Below are positions 36,919 through 45,252 of a stretch of 64,000 nt of DNA, piece by piece; the stretch's first letter is position 1; each line of letters opens with the position of its first letter. The stretch is from an uncultured Collinsella sp. (lineage in GTDB: Bacteria > Actinomycetota > Coriobacteriia > Coriobacteriales > Coriobacteriaceae). Location of the stretch: assembly GCA_900541855.1 (NCBI GenBank), contig UQLD01000010.1, positions 10,196 to 74,195 on the forward strand, written 5' to 3'. The translations under genes were made by a program, and so were the position numbers. The notes below the pieces were generated by a model. That model was not told the DNA's origin. It saw only the letters and a program-made list of their open reading frames with translations, and made no database searches.

Positions 36919-38898
36919 TTACGCTCCATCCCGCGCATGCTCGGACTCAAACTCTTCAATTGCCGCCATAAACTGCTCGCCAAAGGCGTCGGCCTTTTTC
37001 TCGCCAATGCCGTTGACCTGGATCAGCTCGTCGCGCGTCTGCGGGCGTAGGCGGCACAGGCCGCGCAGGGCCTTGTCGGAAAAGACCATATACGGCGCCA
37101 TCTCCAGCTCCGCAGAGATCTCCTTGCGGAGGGCACGCAGGCGCTCGAACAGCTCGGCATCATCGCCCACGCGCGGGCGTTGATCCAGCTCGGCCTCCTC
37201 GCGCAGCAGATCCACCGCACGGCGAGCGCGGGCCGAGGCCTTGCGCTTGGACGCGCGACGCTTAACGGTAAAGGCAAACGCCTCATCCTCGACCTCGGTG
37301 GCACGCGGGCCCAGCCCCACGACCGGGTATTGCCCCTGCGAGGTGGCCAGATAGCCGCGGCCGCACAGCTGGCCGATGATGTCCTTGATGCGCCCGACCG
37401 ATTCGCTCGACAGCTCACCGTAGCCGCGGTCCTCGTCCAGATGCATCTGGCGAATGCGCTCGGTGTTGCCGCCGTGGAGCACATCGGCGATCAGCGACTT
37501 GCCAAAGCGCATGGGACGCGTAGCCACATAGCGCACGGCGGCGCGGGCCATATCGGTGACGTCCTCGACCTCGAACTGCGTGAGGCAATTGCTGCAGTTG
37601 CCGCAGCCCTCGGCGTCGTCTGCGGTGCCGCCCGCAGCAGCCACAACCGCATGCTCGGCCGCGGCTTCGTCGCCAAAGTAGCGCAGCATGTATTCGCGCA
37701 GGCAGCCGGTGGTATTGCAGTAGCCCTCCATCTGGCTGAGCAGGCGATAACGGTTCTGGAGCGCCCACGCGCGCTGCTCTTCGTCGAGTGCCTCATCGGC
37801 AGCATCGCCGCGGTCGATCAAAAAGCGGCGCATGCGAAAATCGTTGCCGTTCCACAGCAAGTAACAGCTGGCCGGATCGCCATCGCGGCCAGCGCGGCCC
37901 GCCTCTTGGTAGTATGCCTCGATGCTCTCGGGCACGTTGTTGTGGATGACGTAGCGCACGTTGGGCTTATCGATGCCCATTCCAAAGGCGTTGGTGGCAA
38001 CCATCACCTGAATGTCGTCGTCGATAAAGGCACGCTGGCTCTGGCGGCGGGCGTCGTTGCCCATGCCGGCATGGTAGCGGCCCACGCGAATGCCGCTGGG
38101 GCCCAGCGCCTCGGCAAGCTCGCCTGCCAGCGCATCGACCGTCTTGCGGGTCGAGCAATACACGATGCCGCTCTCGCTCGAATGCGCGATCACGTAGTCG
38201 CGCACCCACGCGGTCTTGGCCTTGTCGCCCATCTCCTCGCAACCAAAGTAGAGGTTCTTGCGATCAAAACCCGTCACCACGGTCGCGGGGTTTTGCAGGC
38301 CGAGCATCTGCTGAATGTCCGCACGCACGCGCTCGGTCGCCGTAGCGGTAAAGGCCGCCACGATAGGGCGCTGCGGCAGGGAATCGATGAACTCGCGAAT
38401 CTGCAAGTAAGCGGGACGGAAATCCTGGCCCCATTGGCTCACGCAGTGGGCCTCGTCAATGGCCACGAGCGGCACGCCGATGCCGCCGTCGGCCGCGGCC
38501 TCCTGCGCAAAGGCTAAAAAGCGTGGCTCGAGCAGGCGCTCGGGTGCCACATACATAAGCTGATAGCGGCCCTCGCGCGCCCGCTTGAGCACGGTGTTTT
38601 GCTGGGCCGGAGTAAGACTGGAGTTGAGATAGCTGGGTCGCGCACCCGCCGCGAGCAGCGCACGGGTCTGGTCCTCCATAAGCGACAGCAGCGGACTCAC
38701 CACAAAGGTGATGCCGGGCAGCATAAGCGCGGGCACCTGGTAGCAAATGGACTTGCCGGCGCCCGTGGGCATAACACCCAGCGCATCGCGACCGGCAAGA
38801 ATCGCATCGACCATGCGATCCTGCCCCGGGCGAAACGAGGTGTAGCCAAAATAGGCGCCGAGCGTGTCGAGCGCCATCTGCTGCATGCTATCGGTCAT
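36919..38898 (-). CDS. recQ: ATP-dependent DNA helicase RecQ
   Basis: 3'-5' SF2 helicase for recombination and replication repair (659 aa). Helicase motifs: GAGKSICYQVPAL (I), DEAHCVSQWGQDFRPAY (II and aromatic loop), FTATATE (III), and QEAGRAGRDGDP (VI). The zinc-binding part of RQC shows C...C...CGNCSNC near residue 430, followed by the winged helix and a C-terminal HRDC domain (residues ~575-650). It is the first gene of a recQ-gntR transcript, an unusual pairing with no obvious functional logic. Confidence 0.95.
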   Translation of the reverse strand: MTDSMQQMALDTLGAYFGYTSFRPGQDRMVDAILAGRDALGVMPTGAGKSICYQVPALMLPGITFVVSPLLSLMEDQTRALLAAGARPSYLNSSLTPAQQNTVLKRAREGRYQLMYVAPERLLEPRFLAFAQEAAADGGIGVPLVAIDEAHCVSQWGQDFRPAYLQIREFIDSLPQRPIVAAFTATATERVRADIQQMLGLQNPATVVTGFDRKNLYFGCEEMGDKAKTAWVRDYVIAHSSESGIVYCSTRKTVDALAGELAEALGPSGIRVGRYHAGMGNDARRQSQRAFIDDDIQVMVATNAFGMGIDKPNVRYVIHNNVPESIEAYYQEAGRAGRDGDPASCYLLWNGNDFRMRRFLIDRGDAADEALDEEQRAWALQNRYRLLSQMEGYCNTTGCLREYMLRYFGDEAAAEHAVVAAAGGTADDAEGCGNCSNCLTQFEVEDVTDMARAAVRYVATRPMRFGKSLIADVLHGGNTERIRQMHLDEDRGYGELSSESVGRIKDIIGQLCGRGYLATSQGQYPVVGLGPRATEVEDEAFAFTVKRRASKRKASARARRAVDLLREEAELDQRPRVGDDAELFERLRALRKEISAELEMAPYMVFSDKALRGLCRLRPQTRDELIQVNGIGEKKADAFGEQFMAAIEEFESEHARDGA

Positions 38899-38990
38899 GA
38901 TTTCCTAACGTCCAAGTCATCTGCCGCCGATTATACGCCGCCACGCGGCCCGGCGTCGCCCGGCTGTCAGCCACGCTCATTCTGCGGGTA

Positions 38991-39093
38991 GTCATTGGGG
39001 ACGTTCTTGAATGACCAGTCGTTTAAGAACGTCCCCAACGACTAAGGAGTGTCCCCAGGTGCCGGCACAAAAGGAACGTCCCCAAGTGCCGGC
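38991..39093. repeat. GGGGACGTTCTT inverted repeat plus TGCCGGCA block
   Basis: Arms GTCATTGGGGACGTTCTT (38991-39008) and AAGAACGTCCCCAACGAC (39025-39042) pair with one mismatch. They are followed by GTGTCCCCA, TGCCGGCA and GGAACGTCCCCAA. The same order occurs at 47.56-47.69 kb. This and the next element fill the 400 bases between recQ and GntR gene 2. Confidence 0.8.
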
Positions 39094-39160
39094 CCGGCAA
39101 CGTCAATGTTTTATCTCTTGACAAGCACGGAAACGTCGCTGGTTGAGCATAAGTCAGCGA

Positions 39161-39258
39161 AAACGCCCCTAAGCGAGCAAGGTGACGTGAAAGAGGAGGG
39201 AAGCGTACTTCGGTACGCGACCGACGATTGAACGTCAGATTGCCGCTTAGGGGCGTTT
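39161..39258. ncRNA. Structured repeat element, family S1, copy 2
   Basis: The outer 15-bp stem (39161-39175/39244-39258) and GCAA/TTGC are perfect. Next come a GG/GA internal loop, stem TGACGT/ACGTCA (39183-39188/39232-39237), a purine-rich internal loop GAAAGAGGAGGGAA, and hairpin GCGTAC-TTCG-GTACGC. Loops match the 12.6-kb copy while stems differ. It lies just past the stop of GntR gene 2 on that gene's transcript. Confidence 0.65.
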
Positions 39259-39299
39259 GCAGCGTCGAGCCGTTACGCGGTTTGGTAAAACCGCGTAAC

Positions 39300-40019
39300 T
39301 TACATGACCATAACGTAGCGCGATCCCACGTAGTACTGCTTACCCATCAGGACCGGCTCGCCATTGGGGCCGATAAAGCCGGCACGCAGGTTGAGCAGTG
39401 GATCGTGCGGAGCAATGCCCAACTCGGCCGCCTGCTCGGTATTGGCACGAACGGCCTCGACCGTGCGGTAGCCAACCGAGACAATCGGCGTTCCGCCAAC
39501 ACGCTCGACCTCGGCAAAAATCGACTTGTCCTCAAGATCGGCCGTCAACAGCTCACGGTAGGCGTCAAACGGCACAAAGATGTTCTCCTCAAAAATGGGC
39601 TCGCCGTCGGCCGTACGCACGCGCTTGATGTGCAGCAGCAGCGCGTCCTTCTGCAGGCCAAAGAACTCCATCTCGTTTTGACGTGCCGGCACAATCTGGC
39701 GATCGACCACATGCGCGCCCGCCTTCATGTCATTATCGGCACACAGCGCGGTAAACGTCTGCAGCGTCGAAGCGTGGAACTGGCGGTTGATGTGCGGCGT
39801 GGAGACAAAGGTGCCACGGCCCTGCTGCTTAACCAGGTAGCCATCGGAGCACAGCTCCTCGACGGCGCGGCGCACCGTAATGCGGCTCACGTCGTACTGC
39901 TCGGCTAGCTCAAGCTCGGACGGAATACGCTCCTTGGGTGCATAAACACCTTTCTCGATCGCGTCCTTGATTTCGTCATAAATCTGCTGGTAAAGCGGTG
40001 CATTTTTGGGCGTAGGCAT
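39300..40019 (-). CDS. GntR-family regulator with UTRA domain, paralogue 2
   Basis: HutC-type repressor (239 aa). The winged helix at residues 5-75 includes PLYQQIYDEIKDAIEKGVYAP and SRITVRRAVEELCSDGYLVKQQGRGTFVS, and the UTRA domain spans ~90-235. It is closely related to paralogue 1: the same RxxxVGSRYV ending (YVGSRYVMVM). Its promoter carries an ACGT-N5-ACGT site that also occurs before the PTS operon, so it probably regulates itself and the PTS. RBS is weak. Confidence 0.9.
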   Translation of the reverse strand: MPTPKNAPLYQQIYDEIKDAIEKGVYAPKERIPSELELAEQYDVSRITVRRAVEELCSDGYLVKQQGRGTFVSTPHINRQFHASTLQTFTALCADNDMKAGAHVVDRQIVPARQNEMEFFGLQKDALLLHIKRVRTADGEPIFEENIFVPFDAYRELLTADLEDKSIFAEVERVGGTPIVSVGYRTVEAVRANTEQAAELGIAPHDPLLNLRAGFIGPNGEPVLMGKQYYVGSRYVMVM

Positions 40020-40056
40020 ATCTAATCACTCTTATCGAAATATTGAAATAACTAAT

Positions 40057-40069
40057 ACGTATATAACGT
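40057..40069. promoter_or_regulatory. Candidate GntR operator (ACGTATATAACGT) before GntR gene 2
   Basis: ACGT-N5-ACGT lies 38 bases upstream of the GntR start codon and matches sites at 46209-46221 and 47482-47494. Confidence 0.6.
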
Positions 40070-40109
40070 CTAGTTTCATGTTACCTCATATTGATAAAAC
40101 GATACACCC

Positions 40110-40165
40110 TCCCTACCAAAAAGCGACAGCTTCATTTTGGCAGGTTTTATCTGGGCAAACGAAAG
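40110..40165. repeat. TGCCAAAA palindrome with TTTTATCTGGGCAAAC tail
   Basis: Copy of the repeat at 32.1 and 42.25 kb: CCAAAAAG, a degenerate GACAG centre, CATTTTGGCAGG, then the tail TTTTATCTGGGCAAAC. It occupies the space between YitT and GntR gene 2. Confidence 0.75.
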
Positions 40166-40238
40166 TCCCTCGAAAGCAACGGGGCTTTCGAGGGGCTCAT
40201 ACGGAAGGGTTGCGCCGGGCCGGTAAAATGCCAAAACC

Positions 40239-41246
40239 CTACTTGCCGTCGTCCTGCTGCAGGCTGTCCTGCTCGCTGAGGCGCGCCTGCCTGCTGGCCA
40301 TGCGTGCGGGCTTGTCGGGATCGGGAACGGCCGTGGGCATGGGCTCGTCGACATGACCTCCCCACCAGCCGCCCACAAAGTTGAGCGTGTGGAACACGTT
40401 GATCACGGCGCCGGGATCAATGTCGCACACCAGCTTGATAATGTCCTGGCTCTCGTAGGTCGATACAACGGCGTGCAGCAGGTACATCTTCTCGCGGCTG
40501 TATCCGCCAATGACCTCGGCGCAGCTAATGCCGTGCTGAAAATGGTCAACATAGGCGGTCATGACCTCGTCCGCCTTGCGCGTTGTGATTTGCAGCGTCA
40601 CGCGGTCGTAGCGACGATAGAAGCTGTCGATGGTCTTAGTCGAAATAAACTGAAACACAATGGAATACGCCGCCTTGTCCCAGCCAAACATAAAACCAAA
40701 GATCGCCAGGATAAAGCAGTTGAAACCAAAGATGACGCCCCAGATGGTCTTGCCCGTGTGGTTGGAAACCCACAGCGCGATAAAGTCGGTGCCGCCGGTG
40801 GATGCGCCGGACTTAAGCGCGATGGCAGCTCCCAGACCCGAGACCACGCCGCCAAAAATGATGAGCATAATCTTGTCGCCCAAAAACGGCGCGAAGTGAA
40901 AGACGTTGAGGAACAGCGATGAGAGCACGACCTGCATCATCGAGAAGATCACGAAGCGCTTGCTAATGCCACTCCAGCATAGGAGCGCCACGGGGATGTT
41001 GAGCGCGAGCATGCCGAGCGAGATGTCGATGTGAACGCCGCCCAGCGAGGTAACGCGATCGAGCAGGACCGCGACGCCGGTGAGACCGCTCGGAAGCAGG
41101 TCGGCGGGCTGGATGAACGCCTGGATCAGAAATGTCTGGAGAACGGCAGAAATTGTGACCGCCACGGCGGTAATGGCACGGCGGACGATGGTGAGGCGGC
41201 CGAGCACGAGCACGCGGTCCGTGAGCTGATCGATGGCGTTCGCCAC
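40239..41246 (-). CDS. YitT family membrane protein (DUF161/DUF2179)
   Basis: Membrane protein of 335 residues. About five or six helices lie between residues 20 and 210, including the duplicated YitT core (ILQAFIQPADLLPSGLTGVAVLL-like, and SGASTGGTDFIALWVS). The soluble DUF2179 domain spans ~215-300 (YDRVTLQITTRKADEVMTAYVDHFQHGISC...GGYSREKMYLLHAVV). The C-terminal tail is charged. Family function is unsettled, so none is assigned. The start is GTG 41246, with AAAGGAG six bases upstream. Confidence 0.88.
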   Translation of the reverse strand: MANAIDQLTDRVLVLGRLTIVRRAITAVAVTISAVLQTFLIQAFIQPADLLPSGLTGVAVLLDRVTSLGGVHIDISLGMLALNIPVALLCWSGISKRFVIFSMMQVVLSSLFLNVFHFAPFLGDKIMLIIFGGVVSGLGAAIALKSGASTGGTDFIALWVSNHTGKTIWGVIFGFNCFILAIFGFMFGWDKAAYSIVFQFISTKTIDSFYRRYDRVTLQITTRKADEVMTAYVDHFQHGISCAEVIGGYSREKMYLLHAVVSTYESQDIIKLVCDIDPGAVINVFHTLNFVGGWWGGHVDEPMPTAVPDPDKPARMASRQARLSEQDSLQQDDGK

Positions 41247-41385
41247 GTAGGCTCCTTTCGAAGGCAGATGTAGTTGTGGGGCATGCCCGCGATTGTAGCA
41301 TGGAGCGTACGGGGGCGCTTCAATTCACTCTCCCTCGACAACCAAAACGGGGCCAGCAGCCCCCACGACCAAAGACCCAAATTAC

Positions 41386-41504
41386 AAGTGAGTAGACTTA
41401 TTACGATCTGCCGAGCACACCCAAAACCGCCACCCCTGTGACCTGCGGTTTTACAAAGGAAGATATCCTTTGTGCTCGGCCTGCGCCAAAAAGTCTACTC
41501 ACTT
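41386..41504. repeat. MITE-like inverted-repeat element
   Basis: Perfect 14-bp terminal repeats AAGTGAGTAGACTT (41386-41399) and its complement (41491-41504) enclose inner 10-bp arms GCCGAGCACA/TGTGCTCGGC (41410-41419/41471-41480). No coding capacity. It lies in the 355-base gap between HAD and YitT genes, which holds nothing else recognisable. Confidence 0.7.
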
Positions 41505-41601
41505 AGCCCGAATCGAAGCCAAACGGATCAAAATCGAAACCAAATTGAGCCAGTCCACCGCAAAAAACGTTTGAACCCGTGCTTCTCGCGGCGGATTGAC
41601 A

Positions 41602-42231
41602 CTACAAAGCGGCCAAAATGTCGGACAGGTTGTCGATGACAACGTCGGCGGCGGACTGGTCCAGGTTAACGCCCTCGTGCGGACGCAGCGCCAGGACGCG
41701 GGCACCGGAGCGCTTGCCGGCCTCGATACCCAAAGGCGAATCCTCGATAACCAAGCACTCGGCGGGCTCCACCCCCAGCGCCTCCATGGCGCGCAGGTAG
41801 ATCTCGGGATCGGGCTTAAACGCACTGCACTCGTGGCCGCTGATGGTGTAGTCCAGCACGTCGGCGATGCCGGCAATCTCCACCAGCTCGTCAATAAGCT
41901 CGCGATAGGACGAGCTCGCGATGGCACACTTCACGCCGCGCTCGTGCAGCTCACGCATCACCGGCTCCGTCTGCTCGTTGAGCAGCTCGGCATACGGAAC
42001 GGGGTGGTCCGGGCTGTAGACCTGCTTATACTCCACGCGCAGGCGCTCGCGCAGCTCAACATCGTCGGGCACCAGCGCCTCCCAAATGGCCGGCTCGTTA
42101 GACCCCGAAAGATCGGGGATCTCGTCAAAGTGAAAGCCCTTCTCCTCCATAAACGCCACGCGGCGACGGTTGTAGAACCACTCGGTATCGACCAGCACGC
42201 CGTCCATGTCAAACAGCACTGCTTTGATCAT
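41602..42231 (-). CDS. HAD-superfamily sugar-phosphate phosphatase/mutase-like protein
   Basis: Cytoplasmic hydrolase of subfamily IA (209 aa), beta-phosphoglucomutase-like. Motif I is DMDGVLVDTE at residues 8-17, motif II is SSS near residue 101 (AIASSSYRELID), the Lys is in FKPDPEIY, and motif III is VIEDSPLGIEAG. The second Asp after the nucleophile (DxD) favours phosphatase or mutase action on a sugar phosphate; the substrate is unknown. GGAGGAG lies six bases before ATG 42231. It is downstream of the PTS-SIS operon but separated by a terminator. Confidence 0.85.
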   Translation of the reverse strand: MIKAVLFDMDGVLVDTEWFYNRRRVAFMEEKGFHFDEIPDLSGSNEPAIWEALVPDDVELRERLRVEYKQVYSPDHPVPYAELLNEQTEPVMRELHERGVKCAIASSSYRELIDELVEIAGIADVLDYTISGHECSAFKPDPEIYLRAMEALGVEPAECLVIEDSPLGIEAGKRSGARVLALRPHEGVNLDQSAADVVIDNLSDILAAL

Positions 42232-42240
42232 ACGCATCTC

Positions 42241-42300
42241 CTCCCACCTGCCAAAAAGGGTCAGGTTTATTTTGGTGGGTTTTATCTGGGGTTTTACGGC
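42241..42300. repeat. TGCCAAAA palindrome with TTTTATCTGGGG tail
   Basis: Third copy of the palindrome-plus-tail repeat, between the HAD gene and the terminator of SIS gene 2. The tail is slightly diverged. Confidence 0.7.
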
Positions 42301-42324
42301 GCGACAGACGCACCCTCCCCAGAG

Positions 42325-42357
42325 CAAAAAAGGGGATGGGGCGCAAACCCCATCCCC
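42325..42357 (-). terminator. Terminator of the PTS-SIS operon
   Basis: A perfect 10-bp stem (42332-42341 with 42348-42357) is followed on the minus strand by seven Ts, 35 bases after the SIS stop codon. Confidence 0.93.
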
Positions 42358-42391
42358 TCTCAATCAACCCGTAAGGTCTACTTACTTGTGA

Positions 42392-43375
42392 TTAGTAGGA
42401 AAGCTTCCACATGTAGCGACGCATGGTCAGCGGGTGCTGACGGGCCTCGGCGATCTGGTTGCCGTACTCGCGCATAACGGCGAGGTGCAGCAGCGGGTTG
42501 AAGTAGGTGACGACGCTCGCGGGCACGGCGTCAGCCAGGCCGTAGTCCTTGGAGTCGATCAGAGCGACCTTGGCGCCCATGCGCTCAAGGAAGGTGAGGG
42601 CGCGGGCGTCCATCGGACGGGTAGCGCCATCGGACATGAAGAAGACGTAGGGCTTACCCTCGGTGGAAACCTCGAACGGGCCGTGGAAGTACTCGCCGGT
42701 GTTGTAGGCGGCGGCGTCGATCCACTGCATCTCGGTGAACAGGAAGGCGGCGTGAGAATAAGCCATCTTCTCGGAGGCACCGGAAGCCATGAAGTAGATC
42801 ATCTTGTCGTCCTTGAAGTCCTCGGCGAACTTCTTGGCGAGCTTCTTGCAGTGCTGAGCGGCGTTCTCGCAGAGCTCGAAGACGTTGGTGAGGCCGGTGA
42901 TCATGTCCTCGTAGTGGTCATAGCCCTCGGTCTGCTGAAGGATCTCGACAGCAAGAGCGATGGCGTAGCCGGGCTTCTCGCACTTGGCAGCGAAGTTGGC
43001 GTGGAAGCCGTGAACGATGACGTAGTCAGCGTCGACGGTCAGAGCGGAGCCAGCCTTGTTGGTGAGGGAGACGACCGGGCAGTTGTGCTTCTTGGCGGTC
43101 TTGTTGGCCTCGACGGTCTCGGGCGTGGAGCCACCGAGGGAGCAGGTGATCACGAAGGTGTGCTCGTTGACCCAGGAGGGCGTGTCGTAGTTGAACTCGT
43201 TAGCGGTGAAGATCTGAACGTTCAGCTTGTCCGTGTTGTTGGCCAGGAAGTACTTGGCGGGGTAAAGGTCGGACATGGAGGCACCGCAGCCGACGAAGGC
43301 GACGCTGTGGATCTCGTGGTTGGACAGGACGTCAGCGACGATCTGCTTAGGGAGGTTAAGGTCGATCTCGTACAT
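42392..43375 (-). CDS. SIS-domain sugar-phosphate deglycase/isomerase (FrlB-like), paralogue 2
   Basis: Last gene of the PTS operon (327 aa), so its substrate is probably the 6-phosphorylated compound delivered by that PTS. The first SIS domain has GCGASMSDLYPAKYF and the phosphosugar loop SLGGST; the second has YNTGEYFHGPFE with the active-site Glu; the end is MRRYMWKLSY. The layout PTS-man genes plus FrlB-like enzyme resembles gfr/frl loci for glycated amino acids (family knowledge), but other amino sugars are possible. ATG 43375 is chosen because AAAGGA lies nine bases upstream; the longer frame has no RBS. Confidence 0.8.
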   Translation of the reverse strand: MYEIDLNLPKQIVADVLSNHEIHSVAFVGCGASMSDLYPAKYFLANNTDKLNVQIFTANEFNYDTPSWVNEHTFVITCSLGGSTPETVEANKTAKKHNCPVVSLTNKAGSALTVDADYVIVHGFHANFAAKCEKPGYAIALAVEILQQTEGYDHYEDMITGLTNVFELCENAAQHCKKLAKKFAEDFKDDKMIYFMASGASEKMAYSHAAFLFTEMQWIDAAAYNTGEYFHGPFEVSTEGKPYVFFMSDGATRPMDARALTFLERMGAKVALIDSKDYGLADAVPASVVTYFNPLLHLAVMREYGNQIAEARQHPLTMRRYMWKLSY

Positions 43376-43465
43376 CTGACACATTCCTTTCGATTTTTGC
43401 GGCGCCACATTGCCGAGCGCTCGCAGGGTTACCGTGGTTTGGACCGAGTCGCCGGTCCGTTGAGG

Positions 43466-43496
43466 ATGCGACAAGGGGACTGTCCCATTGTCGCAT
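43466..43496. repeat. REP-like palindrome inside the PTS operon
   Basis: Arms ATGCGACAA and TTGTCGCAT flank a GGGGACTGTCCCA centre. It lies in the 200-base gap between IID and SIS gene 2. A second 10-bp stem GCCTGCCTGG/CCAGGCAGGC (43510-43519/43531-43540) stands beside it, without a T run. Together they could set differential expression or mRNA stability. Confidence 0.75.
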
Positions 43497-43574
43497 TTTG
43501 GGGATGGAAGCCTGCCTGGGGTATGGGATGCCAGGCAGGCCCCCGGGGGAAAGCGGTTAGGCGCTTGGTCGCGA

Positions 43575-44408
43575 CTAGGCCAGAATGCCGGCTGCGGAGA
43601 GGGCGATGCCGCCCACGATGGCGATCACGAGAAGCCAACCGGTATTGACGTTCTTCTTGATGAGCCAGTACATAAGGCCGGTGAGGCCGAGGGAGATCAT
43701 CTGGGGCATCATGCCGTCCAGGATGTCCTGGATAACAACGGTGCCCTCAGCGAACTGCAGCGGGGTGGTGGCGCCGATCAGCGTAGCGATCATGCCGCCC
43801 ACGGACATAAGGCCCACGATGCCGCAGACATACATGAGCTTCTCCATGAGGTCGCCGCCCTGAAGCTTGCTCAGGTACTCGTGGCCGCCCTGATAGCCCA
43901 TCTTGGCTGCGAACCAAGTGATCAGCACAGAGGGGACAATGGAGATGAGCATAGCCAGGATCGGGCCCATGATGGAGCCCTGCTGAGCCAGCTGAACGCC
44001 CAGACCAAAGGCGATAACGCGGATGGTGCCCTGGAAGAAGGAGTCACCGATGCCGGAGAGCGGACCCATGAGGGAGGTCTTGACCGCGTTGATCGAATCG
44101 GGATCGAAGTTCTCGGGATCCTTGGCGTACTCCTCCTCCATGGAGGCGGAGAGGCCCAGGATGAAAGCGCTCGTCTGCGGGGTGCAGTTGTAGAACGCCA
44201 TGTGACGGTGGTAAGCCTCTTTCTTAGCAGCGAGCTGCTTGGGGTCGGACTCGTCCGGATAGAGGCGATCGAGCGTGGGAACCATGCCGTAGAGGAAGCC
44301 CATGTTCATCTGACGCTCGTAGTTCCAAGAGGCCTGGATGGCCCAGGAGCGCCAGAAGAACTGGCTGACCTTCTTGTTCAGGGACACGTCCTTGGTTGCG
44401 GTTGCCAT
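43575..44408 (-). CDS. PTS mannose-family transporter subunit IID
   Basis: Membrane subunit of a mannose/fructose/sorbose-type phosphotransferase system (277 aa). It opens with the hydrophilic SQFFWRSWAIQASWNYERQMNMGFLYGMVP block and the MAFYNCTPQTSAFILGLSASMEE stretch typical of IID, then LMGPLSGIGDSFFQGTIRVIAFGLG and C-terminal helices. AGGAGG precedes ATG 44408; the open frame upstream is an artefact. It is third in the operon, 13 bases after IIC, and forms the permease with IIC. Confidence 0.95.
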   Translation of the reverse strand: MATATKDVSLNKKVSQFFWRSWAIQASWNYERQMNMGFLYGMVPTLDRLYPDESDPKQLAAKKEAYHRHMAFYNCTPQTSAFILGLSASMEEEYAKDPENFDPDSINAVKTSLMGPLSGIGDSFFQGTIRVIAFGLGVQLAQQGSIMGPILAMLISIVPSVLITWFAAKMGYQGGHEYLSKLQGGDLMEKLMYVCGIVGLMSVGGMIATLIGATTPLQFAEGTVVIQDILDGMMPQMISLGLTGLMYWLIKKNVNTGWLLVIAIVGGIALSAAGILA

Positions 44409-44421
44409 AGTGTGTTCCTCC

Positions 44422-45216
44422 TTAGTCTTCGTCGTCTTCGAGCGGATCGTAGTCGGAATCGACACCGGCAGCTGCATGGGAACCGTTGAACTTGAAGCCC
44501 ATGAAGACGACAGCCAGGCACACACCGATCAGAGCGACCGCGATGACGGACAGGTTGAGGTAAGCGGCGAGCAGGAAACCGATGAACAGGAACGGAGTCA
44601 TACCCTTCTTGATCATCATGGTGAGCAGCAGGGCCAAGCCGTAGGCGGTCATGATCTTGGTCGAAACGTTAAGACCAGTGGACAGCCACTCGGGAACCAT
44701 GTTGACGATGGCCTGAACCAGGTCGGTGCCAACAAAGACGGCGAGGAAAATCGGCAGGAAGTACATGATGGCGTACAGACCGGAGCCGGCGCAGATGTGC
44801 ATACGGTAGGCGGTCTTGAACTTTCCGTTATCGATCGCGCTATCTGCCACATGGGTGAGGGCGGCGATGATGGAACGGAACACGATGCCGAGGAGCTGAC
44901 CCAGGACGGCGACCGGGATGGCGATCGTCATGGCGGTCTCGGCGGAAGCATCGGTCAGGCACGCAAAGGCAGCGGCCACGATGCCGCCCAGGACCATATC
45001 GGGCGGAACGGCGGCGCCGACCTGCACCAGGCCCATGGACACGAGCTCGACGGCGGCACCGACGGCAAGGCCGGTGGGCACATCGCCCAGCAGCAGACCG
45101 ACGAGCGTAGCGCCAACGAGGGGCTGCTCGAAGTTAAGACGACCGAGCAGGCGGGAGTCCCACATGCAGAACACGCCGACGAGGCCGACGAGCACCGCAC
45201 TGATGAACGTATTCAT
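44422..45216 (-). CDS. PTS mannose-family transporter subunit IIC
   Basis: Polytopic membrane subunit (264 aa) that forms the sugar path with IID. The IIC hallmarks LVGLLLGDVPTGLAVGAAVELVSMGLVQVGAAVPPDM are near residues 38-75, followed by about six further hydrophobic segments. The tail is acidic (DSDYDPLEDDED). AAAGGAGAAGG precedes the ATG. It is the second gene, 36 bases downstream of IIAB. Confidence 0.95.
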   Translation of the reverse strand: MNTFISAVLVGLVGVFCMWDSRLLGRLNFEQPLVGATLVGLLLGDVPTGLAVGAAVELVSMGLVQVGAAVPPDMVLGGIVAAAFACLTDASAETAMTIAIPVAVLGQLLGIVFRSIIAALTHVADSAIDNGKFKTAYRMHICAGSGLYAIMYFLPIFLAVFVGTDLVQAIVNMVPEWLSTGLNVSTKIMTAYGLALLLTMMIKKGMTPFLFIGFLLAAYLNLSVIAVALIGVCLAVVFMGFKFNGSHAAAGVDSDYDPLEDDED

Positions 45217-45252
45217 ACCCTTCTCCTTTCAGTCAGGCAAAAGCCTGGTTGA

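Noticed and set aside
43510..43540. Stem-loop after IID as a rho-independent terminator
   Set aside because: There is no T run on the minus strand after the stem, and the downstream SIS gene appears to be in the same operon.
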